From Chytriomyces cf. hyalinus JEL632 (taxonomy: Eukaryota; Chytridiomycota; Chytridiomycetes; Chytridiales; Chytriomycetaceae), in contig JAIWWG010000107.1 in the NCBI GenBank assembly GCA_025435555.1, positions 31,217 through 95,216 of the forward strand: a stretch of DNA of 64,000 bases. The letters are read 5' to 3'. Numbering within the stretch: position 1 is the stretch's first letter; each line of letters starts with the position of its first letter. The notes beneath the pieces were generated by a model. It ran no database searches, had not been told where the DNA came from, and saw only the letters and a list, made by a program, of their open reading frames with translations. The translations under genes and the position numbers were made by a program. Of this stretch, positions 40,801-49,017 are shown one piece after another.

Positions 40801-42364
40801 AGGGGGGTGCGACGGTGTGCTGATTGCACACACGAATGACCGCCTCACCACCAAATCTGTCGCCGAACATGAGGAAGGCCACTGGTGTGCCTCGTTGATT
40901 GGCGACATTGTCGTTATTGTTGCTTATCTGGCCCCACGTCTTGGGGCACTTGAACTAACTTTATTCGATGACTTTCTTCTCTCCATCGACCAGCTGTATC
41001 CAAATGCGCCAAAGATTCTGATGGGCGACTTCAATGCACGTGATCGCCAGTTTGGTGACCATGCGGACTGCAGTGACCCTGTTCGGAAAGACTGGATTCG
41101 GAACTTGGCTAACGAAGGATACTGGAGCTACGTCAAACCTACCTCTGGGAAATGGACGTCTGTCACGGAAACAGGTCATGGAATCCCTGACCTTGTTTTT
41201 GTTAATGATATTGGTAAAAACCGGATTTCGAACTTACAGGTGCTCGAACATGACACAACTGTCATGTCGGACCACCGACCAATCATCTTCACTGTGTCAT
41301 TCCCGGATGGCATTGAGAAGCCCCCATTCACACGCACCAACATCAGAAAACTGAGCGAGAAGCGCAACGACTTTATTACGACATTGGTTCCTGGTATCGA
41401 AGCCCTCGAGGGTCAGATCAACACCGAACTTGCCCGAATCGACGCCAAACGACGGGAAAATGAGGCACTTACGTGGGAAACGCGTCGAAACATCGCGGAA
41501 AAATTTGCGACCGCGATTTCGACACTTTTGGTGGATGCGGGACAATCAGCAGCAGGAGTTATTCGATTCCGAGGCGGTTGTATCCATGCACCAATGCGCG
41601 AGTCTCACGTTGATCAGCTCAAACCCATCGTACTTGAAGCCACCAAACGTGCTTCAGAGAGTGTTGTTGGATCCATCGGTCATGCAGTCTTGTGGGCACG
41701 CGCTCGAAAATGGAAAGTCGTCTTGAAACGTGCAGAATTACGCTCACACAAACGCCTTTTCAACAAAACTGCAGATGAACGTCTTTACGATCCAGCCAGG
41801 GAAGCTAAGAGAATCGCGAATGCAAGACATAGACGGAATCGGTCCCACTGTGGTTTGGATCCGGACAATATGGACAACCACATGGCCCACTTTGCTACCA
41901 CCTTCGGCGCACCACCCACAGGAACAGATCAGCCGGATGCAGCTTCGATGGACGCTACAGATCCAGCCCAACCGCTGGTCCCCCTCCCCTATGTTTCCGT
42001 ATCCCCTCTCTTCTCTGAACATGACGTCGAGGAAGTCATGCGCTGTCAACCACGGGGGAAAGCCACCGGCGACGACACGGTGTACGGGGAAATGCTGGCC
42101 TATGCGGCTGAGGAGCTACGGGAAATGATGTGCCAGTTTTTCCGACTGTTGGTGATACTGCGTGTAACGCCACCACAGTGGGGAACAGCAAACGTGGCGC
42201 TGGTGTGGAAAAACAAAGGAGACAGGATGGACGTTGCCAACTACCGTCCCATCTCCCTCATTTCGCGTTTACGGATGACCTTTGAGGGTTGTCTACGGCC
42301 AAAAGTCATGGTACTTACTCATAGGATGCTTGACGTTGCCCAGGGTGGTTTCCGGCCACAGCGG
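37811..42364 (+). mobile_element. LINE copy F: family-I element with intact 5' end, 3'-deleted
   Basis: It follows the III tail and begins GGGAAAGGTTAAGGAAAAAC, the same 5' end seen at the start of G2, so this is probably the true element 5' terminus. It contains both intron-like segments (37972-38017, 38288-38335), ORF1, the ATGA overlap (40604-40607) and ORF2 up to the RT motif Q-G-G-F-R-P-Q-R, where homology stops at 42,364 and LTR-like DNA begins. The loss of the 3' half fits a deletion or recombination, not normal LINE truncation, which removes 5' ends. Confidence 0.9.
38292..40607 (+). CDS. Family-I LINE ORF1 in copy F, up to 771 aa
   Basis: The same domain order as ORF1 of E: Cys-rich motif (C-F-I-C-G-K-E-K...C-C-R-H-N-P-T-C), linker, coiled coil (K-K-E-I-K-K-K-D-A-L-I-K-Q), basic patch, I-E-N-P-L-G-N-S-T domain, G-E-S-Q end. 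Because an A-run is one base shorter than in E, the frame continues upstream to about 38,292 inside the second intron-like segment; no ATG marks the start. Many substitutions against E preserve the frame, as expected for a coding region evolving in separate lineages. Confidence 0.75.
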   Translation: MFFISLQLNTPSLHRRQSPRPGIYCLTPPAVPESNRAFENRLPRSLRARLVLLLFLFCPDSPDFATKVSSGEQYAQAEKDLWKLAQGRLFCFICGKEKLSAGGTGNPNALGVRSTSLCCRHNPTCSRPRLLRFCLNLGSDPELQDIVEKAKEVHQLYLDLLAERKMAPKTTTLPAKNQKAITSCFPSTLTQNTGTSSSQGVPCTQSQSSEFGVPDSLDPDAVLVNATQTSKLDSQEIILAPDSQILDFDAAIDSAIESQTSTMVSKTPSRKRARPVSTPSPAQAPPSAAMSDMDFDFDNRPASPTPATGMESLVDERDGGDHQATEIAVLSSILGIDEAKAEKLNDFFNLKNSKVKKDITDALKKEIKKKDALIKQQERRIAELEALLESRVTPSDRDIVSRPPPPPQPSAQQMQPRGLTKGRGGGVARRSRSKSAVVGTYAAAAAKSVVGVAEDGKVAERENARAASKPRQQQHQRQPAQPPKRLNFEQKSRVKKLDRIANAQTATGEDFLAHLKRVQEARANPTSEQTTRASVSYKNIFIENPLGNSTDLVTDPFFKIRSILFDIYKVPRTVREISFVGIKKSVLEIFVKDSDLEEAINALSNPGSGLPTLFITTNLLDTPQHRRLEHANPARVERSVILRRGIMLERAMRQGITVMQEIARSNVDEYMAFQIEACACHIYFENNLNFEYPNSINRDNFLERKSQAQERLPSTPERMPYPIEIPPKRVGAHQLSHGELMAQARNFHRASLKVRLFRKIWNLSVESGESQ

Positions 42365-42412
42365 TTATCAATTAAAATCAATATCCCCACAGTGGGTAAG
42401 GTTATTGATTAA
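40604..42412 (+). pseudogene. Family-I LINE ORF2 in copy F, truncated within RT
   Basis: Endonuclease (G-D-F-N-A-R-D, S-D-H-R-P-I-I-F) and the first RT blocks (N-Y-R-P-I-S-L-I, Q-G-G-F-R-P-Q-R) are intact. After 42,364 the frame enters unrelated DNA and stops at 42,412, so the F-A-D-D block and finger are missing. It could not encode an active polymerase. Confidence 0.88.
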
Positions 42413-42935
42413 TTGCTTGACTGGCTGGACATATTAGTCATACAAAAGTAGCAATAGAATACTTTTCCAAGTTGATTTCTATTTCTTCTTCTTCTGCTTA
42501 TTTCTCTATAAAGATCAGAAGATAACTGCATGAAGTTGACAGCAGTGTGGGTTGAACCAGTGACCTGTGGGTCTTTGGTCGCGAACCTTAACAACTAAGC
42601 CAGAATCATATAAATTCCAAACAATTACTTTCAACCATATTTATGCTTGATCAGAGCAAGAATAGTTGAAATCATGTAGTGGAATAAGCTATTGTCATCT
42701 ACAAGTCTGCACCCTTTATAGAATACGAGTATTCGTGTATTCATTCCTTGTTATAGTATCAACTAGACGTTCACCTTACTCAATGTCATAATTCATGCCC
42801 ATATGTATTGAGGTTGGTGGAATGGTGAGGTGCGTGACTCTTCTTTATCTGCAGTAGAGAATAAGAGATGAATCAGGGAGAATTAACCTTTATTGAAGTA
42901 AACAGTGCTCCATCACTTGAGACTGATATTCAACA
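42365..42935. mobile_element. Partial, diverged LTR related to the solo LTR at 20,081
   Basis: From about 42,450 to 42,935 it follows 20,370-20,854 closely, ending at the same TTCAACA; the left part is weaker or unrelated. It contains the same tRNA-like A/B boxes (42,602-42,549, minus). It directly abuts the interior of a Copia LTR at 42,936 and the deleted LINE F at 42,364, with no target duplication, so this is a rearrangement point. Confidence 0.75.
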
Positions 42936-43329
42936 ATTTTATGCAGTTTTGGGTGGCACATTGGTTTGTCATGCATCCGGACCGGAAAGGAATGTTTCCG
43001 ACGTAGAAACGAGGGTTACTGGTGTAAAAACGAGGGTTACAGGCGAAATTGCGCAATCCACCAATCAGAAGGGATCAGAAGAGCAAGAATCGTGGGACAT
43101 GAGGGCATGCACTGGGGCACGCTGCTGAACAGCCTGGAAAAGGGATATAAGAAGGAGTTTTTGTTTTAGTTTTTCTCTTTAAGTTGTTATCTCTGATCTG
43201 GCTGTGCACACAACTAACAGTTGCTGTGTTTAAGGTATTAAAGAAGTTGTTATCTCTGATCTGGCTGTGCACACAACTAACAGTTGCTGTGTTTTAGTTT
43301 GGTAGAAAGGCCTCATAGAAATTCAAACA
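42936..43329 (+). mobile_element. Copia I 5' LTR, left end missing
   Basis: It matches the right ~70% of the full LTR at 61,231-61,786 and ends AATTCAAACA. It contains an internal 63-bp tandem duplication (AAGTTGTTATCTCT at 43,181 and 43,244) that is present in every copy of this LTR. The left end was lost at the join with the other LTR. Confidence 0.88.
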
Positions 43330-43343
43330 CGTTATCAGCACCA
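43330..43343 (+). promoter_or_regulatory. Copia I primer-binding site (tRNA-Ile half-molecule type)
   Basis: CGTTATCAGCACCA directly follows the LTR and is complementary to TGGTGCTGATAACG, which resembles the anticodon arm of eukaryotic tRNA-Ile (TGGTGCTAATAACG, from memory of the family) with G in place of A34. A34 is inosine in that tRNA and would pair with C. Copia-group elements are known to prime from an internally cleaved tRNA. The identical site is at 48956-48969 in Copia II. Confidence 0.5.
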
Positions 43344-43392
43344 GCTGGCCTCATCTACCGTTCCAAACACCTGTTAAACGCAGTCCTGAGCA

Positions 43393-44225
43393 ATGTCTGA
43401 CTCCGACGGTGCCTACAAATCGATCCCTGACGTTGATGCTACGCTGGCAAAGTAGCTTGTCTTCAAACTGAAGTTCAGGACCTGCTTGGAGGGCAGAGAT
43501 CTTCTGTACATCATTGACAGAACTGCTGCAGAGGATAATATTGCTCCTACGAAGGAAACCGACGCTGCCAGGACACTCAGATTGGAACAACTACGTGATA
43601 GACGAAAGAAGGATGCCCTGGTTCGATCCCACTTGATCAGCAAAATCGATTCATCAGTCCTGGGTCTTATTGGGGATCTACCAACTGCCAAGGAAATGTT
43701 CGATGCTCTGGGAGCTCAATTCAATCTGTCTACTGCTTCAACTTCAATGGCTCTTCTCAAATGGCTTCTGGAAACAAAATTCCGACCGGGAGAAGACATG
43801 TCAAAGCACCTGGCTTTGATGATTGACACTGCCAACATGATTAAGGCAGGAAATGCATTCACAATCGATAAACTGCTCATTGTGAGCATTCTGATGTCAC
43901 TAAAGATTTCACGCTGGAGATATCAAAAGACGGCTACTGGAACGTGCTACTGAGGTTGGCAAGGGCAAGTCCAGGAAACCGCATTCTGAGACTCCTACCG
44001 CATTTTACGTCGGTAGCAAACCTGGTAGTGGCAGGAAATGCTTTGCATGCAGTAAAGCAAACCATTACATCAAGGACTGTCGGAACAAGGCTGCTGTTGA
44101 CCGTTACAAGTCCGAAAGAGCCAAGAAAGACTCTGGCAGAGAGTCTGGTTCAGGTGCCAACAAGGAAACAGGGAACTACGCGTTTTCAGCGTTCTCTGTG
44201 GAACAATCAGACCAAGAAGCGGGTG
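43393..44225 (+). pseudogene. Copia I gag, broken
   Basis: ATG 43393 opens M-S-D-S-D-G-A-Y-K as in Copia II. A TAG at 43,453-43,455 interrupts the frame, a deletion near 43,903 removes about 60 bp relative to Copia II, and the Helitron at 44,226 cuts the region after the zinc knuckle (C-x2-C-x4-H-x4-C near 44,040-44,085, frame displaced). The UBN2/Gag-like helical part (43,486-43,890) is otherwise readable. Confidence 0.8.
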
Positions 44226-44514
44226 TCCTTTTTAGCTTGCTGTAAAGCTAGAGCAATTTTTCTCCGTAACACTTTTTTTCCCGCCGCTACAGGAAACACG
44301 CTAGCTTCCTGACACAGGAGGATCACTTATTGTTCCTGCTGTGACAGGAAACACGGGAGTTTCTGTGCCAACTGAAGTATTTTCGTACTTCAAGTTCTGT
44401 ATAATAAACACCAGTTCAAAAACCAAATACATCCCATTATCCCCATCCTCAGTAATTCATGATTGCCTTTACAAAACTGCTGAACGGCAATGCACCATTG
44501 CCCTTCACAGAATT

Positions 44515-44640
44515 TTATCTGCTATTGTATCCGGCGTTTTGAAAGATGGCAGATTCTGTTACGGAACCTGCGTTTTAAAAAACGGCAGATTCCGTTAAGT
44601 GAACCTTTAAAACGCGGGTTCCCTCAACAGAATCTGCGGT
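44515..44640. repeat. Palindromic CGG/CCG-TTTT repeat units inside the small Helitron
   Basis: Units of the type GGCGTTTTGAAA, GCGTTTTAAAAAACGGCAGA and AACGCGGGTT lie here and again near 44,960. The same unit forms the minisatellite at 55,670-55,845 and appears at 59,705-59,800 and 60,738-60,765. Confidence 0.6.
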
Positions 44641-45224
44641 TTTTTACCCGCGTAAGTGTTGGACAGGTGCAGTTAACACAGATTTCTGTGACCGGACAGG
44701 CGCAGTCTTCTTGATTGTTTAATTTGAGGTAGAAATCCTGGAGGAAACCACGGATGAACTTGTGCCAGCGTCACTAGACCACTTGTAAGTTTGAAACATC
44801 AGGGTTTACGAGGGCACACTATGAATCCGTCGAACTCTGGTTGTATGAATGCACTCTAAAAACAGGAAAAAAATGGGACAGAATCGGGACAGAATCGGGA
44901 CATAAACGGGACACGAAAAAAGTGGGCGAGGACATTTATATGAAATCTGCTGTAAGGGAACCCGCGTTTTTAAAGACGGCGGATGGGATTGTCCACCGAG
45001 CATGGCTGATATTTGTTATATTGACTATGTAGAACTGTACCATCCAATCAAAACCAAAGGCAAAGATGTTGATCATTGGGTTAAAACTCTTTGTCTGAAA
45101 GGAAGGTCCTCATCATAACTGGATGTCAGCTACCTAATCTGGCAAGACCTTTGAGCGAGGATGAATTGATCATCTACTACGAAAGTTAGTTAATTCTGTT
45201 CAAGCCCCATCATTCACTAGACGG

Positions 45225-45665
45225 TCTCCTGTTTCATCCAGGTATGCCAAAGGATCTCTCATAAGATCTGAAGTTCTTGAACGGTGGTGTTTTGAAGGGA
45301 CCAAGGGTGCGTCCAGCTTTGCATTCGTCAAGGAGGTTCTTGGTAAATTTCTCCGGGAATTGAAGCGCAATTTTAGCATTGGGTCCGATTTTTTGTGAAC
45401 GTGGGCCAGAGTAACCAACATCAACTCCATACTTTATTGCATTGACAACATCACAAATTAGAGCTTGGTTGGGGTAGCCAGAAAAAACCTCTTGCCAAAC
45501 AGTGGCATCAAGGGGGGACTTGGGGAGATGTAAAGAAGGGTGGCTTGAAATAAAAGAGGCCAAAGGTGGCCCTGAGGAAAGTGGCTGAGAAAGGTTGGTG
45601 TTGGGTTGAGGTGGAGGTGTGTGGTTGATTGGGAGCACTGAAGCAGATGGAGTAGATGAAGTCAT
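45225..45665 (-). pseudogene. Captured fragment resembling the pre-RT region of DIRS-type elements
   Basis: On the minus strand a ~140-codon frame reads, after a Ser/Pro leader, Y-G-V-D-V-G-Y-S-G-P-R-S then A-G-R-T-L-G-P-F-K-T-P-P-F-K-N-F. This is the pattern found just upstream of reverse transcriptase in DIRS/tyrosine-recombinase retroelements (I-G-Y-x-G-P-R ... G-R-I-x-G-P-F-x-x-P-P). The frame ends before any RT motif. Lying inside a Helitron, it is best read as captured host or transposon DNA. Confidence 0.55.
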
Positions 45666-45912
45666 CTCTCTTTCTTATGCAAACAAGTTCCGGCCAACAT
45701 CATCAACAGTTGTAGAAATGTTGAGACTCATTGACAAAGTTGAGATGCCACCTTACGCTTCTTCTCGCATGAGATCTGCTTTTCTGTCCTGGACTAATGA
45801 GCAGAAACACTATGGCTCTTCATTACTAGAATGATAAAATACTTTCATGTCATAATATCGTTTATGTATATAAGCTAAAAAGGTCCAGGCGTACCACCGT
45901 ACGCACCCCTAG

Positions 45913-48419
45913 TCTGGTACAAGGATGCAGGTGCTTCCAGGCACTACACGTTCCAGCGCAAAATTCTGAGCAACTACCGACCAGTGCAAGACTCTGTGCA
46001 GCTTGCAGACAGGAGTTCTCTTGAGATTCAAGGTGTTGGAAGCATCACCTGCAAGACTTCTGAGGGAAACACTGTTACTCTTCAGGAGGTGTTTCATGTC
46101 CCCAAGATGAAGGTCAATCTTCTTTCCACTGCGCAATTGGACAAGAAGGGTATTGAAGAACACTGTCTGAACAGTGTCACGACTTTCAAGCACAAGGGGA
46201 ACACAATCTTCACGTCCAAACGCGTTGGAAACCGCTGGATCATGAACTGGCAGGTTCAGAATGCCGCTGCCAGCTCAAATAACGCGTATTTAGTTGCTGA
46301 CAAGCTGTGGCACCGACGGTTCTGCCACATTGGCTATTCCACACTGAAGCAAGTAGCTCAACATGTTCATGGAATGAGCTTTGGTAAAGACTCCCATGAC
46401 CATGAGACCTGTGAAGCCTGTACTCTCGGGAAAGCACAACGTAAGGTGTTCTCTCCAACTGGAAATCCACATGCTAAACATCCAATGGACCTGTTGCATC
46501 TAGATTTCAACATTGTGAACATTCCTGGTCGAAATGGCGAGCTAGCAGTACTTGGAATGACTGATGACCACTCAAACATGCGGTTCATGTTCCCAATGAA
46601 GCGGAAATCCAGCCGCGACGTTGTGGAAGTCCTTAAAAGCTGGCTACCTTGGGCTGACCGCGTCACAGGCCGCATGGTAAAGGCTTTTAGGCATGGAGAT
46701 GAAAAGGAACTGACTTTGGGTCATTTCAAGGCTTACTGTGACGAGCATGGCATTGAGCAGCAGATGACTGTGCCATATGAACACGAGCAGAATGGCACTG
46801 CAGAGGTCACGAATCGCGTAATTACCACTCTGGCACGAACTACACTCATTGAGAGCGGTCTACCAAAGAGCTACTGGCCAGACGCGATTTTGACAGCTAC
46901 CTTTGTTGCCAACAGGAGCATGGCTCCAGACAAGTGTGCTACCTGTGTGGAAGAGTTCACAGACGTCAAACCCGACGTTTCCATGCTTAGAGTGTTTGGT
47001 AGTCGCTGCTGGGTCAAGGTCCCAGTTGAGAAAACCGGTGGGAGCCACAAACTTGATCCAAGAAGTCTCCCAGGACGATTTCTGCGTTATGAGAACTATG
47101 GTAGTGCTTACCGTGTTCTGCTGGACGACAAACGCGAGGTCGTTGCTACCAGTATCATGTGGGATGAAGGAGCTACCGGTAGACATGCAGAAGTACCGGA
47201 AAACATGTCGTTTGAGCGAGCTAGAAGCTCTGAAGTGCTGACAGCTCCAGAATTCGATTCTGACTCTGAGGATGATATTCCAATCCCAGAAGTCATAACG
47301 GTTCAAGAACCATCCCCTGAAGTTCCAACGGTTCCAGAACGCGTACAGCAAGCTCCTGCGGTGCCAGAACCACCGCCACAGACTCATGACAGTGACAGTG
47401 AGTTTGACCAAGACATGCCAAGTACACCACCTTCCCTGCGGCCCCAGCGAATCAAGCGTCCCCCAGGTGAATGGTGGAAGCTGGACAACAGGAAGAACGT
47501 GCATTACGCGTTTATGACCATGGATGCAGCATTGCAAGGTCCAGATGCTCCAAAATGGAAAGCAGCGGTTGAAAAGGGAGTTGACGAACTTCAAACACTT
47601 CAATGCCTTTGAGCTTGTGGATCTGCCACCGGGGAAGAAGGCAATTGGGAGCAAGCTGTTTCCCAGCATCAAGAAAGACGGTACTTTTAAAGTGCGTGGT
47701 GTTACCAAAGGATTCACCCAGATTGAAGGGGTTGATTTCACCAACACTTTTGCTCCTGTTGCAAAGGCACAAGCCATACGCGTTTTTCTGGTCGTGTGTA
47801 ATGCCAGAGGTTGGGTCATTCTTCAAGGCGATGTCAGAGCCGCGTTTCTGAACAGCAAGCTGGAGGAAGAAGTGTACATGCTTCAATTCAAAGGCTTTGA
47901 GGAAGAACTGAATTCTCCTGGCAAACCACCATGCGTTTACAAGCTTCTCAAGGCTTTGTATGGGACCAAACAAGCTGGCAGAGCTTGGAGAAAGCGGCTA
48001 GCCAACTTCCTGCTCAAGAATGGATTCAAAACCTCTCATGCATGAGCAATGCATCTTCTTCAAAGGCAGCTGGGACAAAGATTTGGTTCTGGTTGTAGTC
48101 TGGGTTGATGATGTATTAGCAGCTGGAGACAAGAGCAGTCCCATCCTTCAAGATTTCTGCACAGTATTCAAGCAGGAGTTTGAAGTGGAAGATCTTGGCT
48201 ACCTGGAAAGCTACATTGGCATGCATGTGCAGCGCGATTTGCAGAGCAAGAAGCTGTACATCAGTCAAGAAAGAGCTCTTCAAGAGGTTCTACTGCAGTT
48301 CCAAATGCAAGACTGCAAGCCAAGAGACACCCCGCTACCTTCTGGTTTGGTATTTAGGAGAAACACCGACCTCCCAGAGACTGACAAGCCCTACAGACGC
48401 TTGGTAGGCTGTCTGATGT
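45913..48419 (+). pseudogene. Copia I pol (protease end, integrase, RT), frameshifted
   Basis: Readable in three frames: 45984-47612 (protease tail; integrase with zinc finger H-x-R-x-x-H-I-x23-C-x-x-C and catalytic core L-D-F-N...T-D-D-H...E-Q-N-G-T-A-E), 47,580-48,045 and 48,020-48,419 (RT with V-W-V-D-D-V-L). An extra G near 47,578 and an indel near 48,032 shift frame compared with Copia II. It is cut at 48,419 by Copia II and resumes at 53,222 after the GATGT duplication. Confidence 0.9.
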
Positions 48420-48955
48420 TGTTCAAATTCGGATCCTGGAAGTGTTGGAGTTGTTGGAGTTAATACCAGCAGCAGGATTGCGTCCATAAGCACCAAAACT
48501 CACAGAAATGCAGGGAATGGGGAGTTGAGCATTTTGGAGTATTCTGAGAGTGTTGTGAATGACTTGGAGCTGGGAAGTAGCGCATTTTATACGGTTTTGG
48601 GTGGCACATCTGTTTGTCACACTTTTGGATCGGAGAATAAGGGTTTTACTGGAAAAAATGAGGGTTACAGATAGAAACCGGAGTTAAGGACGAAAAACCA
48701 GGGTTACAAGAAGCGGCAGACTGAAATTCGTGGGACAGGAGGAGATGGTTGCTGAACAGCCAGAAAAGGGGATATAAGAAGGAGTTTTTGTTTTAGTTTT
48801 TTTTCTTTAAGTTGTTATCTCTTATTGGCTGTGACACACAACTAACAGTTGCTGTGTTTAAGGTATTAAAGAAGTTGTTATCTCTTATTGGCTGTGACAC
48901 ACAACTAACAGTTGTTGTGTTTAAGTTGTAGGAAGGCCTCATATAAATTCAAACA
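48420..48955 (+). repeat. Copia II 5' LTR, 536 bp
   Basis: Starts TG, ends CA, with an internal 60-odd-bp tandem duplication (AAGTTGTTATCTCTTATTGG) and ATATAAG at about 48,772 as a candidate TATA-type element. Confidence 0.93.
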
Positions 48956-49017
48956 CGTTATCAGCACCAGCTGGCCTCATCTACGACTGTAAACACCCTT
49001 GCACACGTTCCTGAATC

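Larger units (their letters stand above)
44226..45912 (+). mobile_element. Non-autonomous Helitron-like element, 1,687 bp, inserted in Copia I
   Basis: It begins TCCTTTTTAGC and ends with a hairpin (GCGTAC-CACC-GTACGC, 45889-45904), four bases, then CTAG (45909-45912) followed by host T, the classic Helitron 3' end. Comparison with Copia II (GGGGA|TCTGG) places it between A and T on the right; the left base is G here, a mutation or misplacement. AAGCTAAAAAGG at 45,872-45,883 is an inverted copy of the 5' end. The first ~115 bp match, inverted, 60,800-60,913, the 5' end of the larger element to the right. It encodes no Rep/helicase. Confidence 0.85.

Noticed and set aside
43181-43310. CRISPR-like direct repeats
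   Set aside because: There are only two long units with a short spacer, present in every LTR copy; this is an LTR-internal duplication in a eukaryote.
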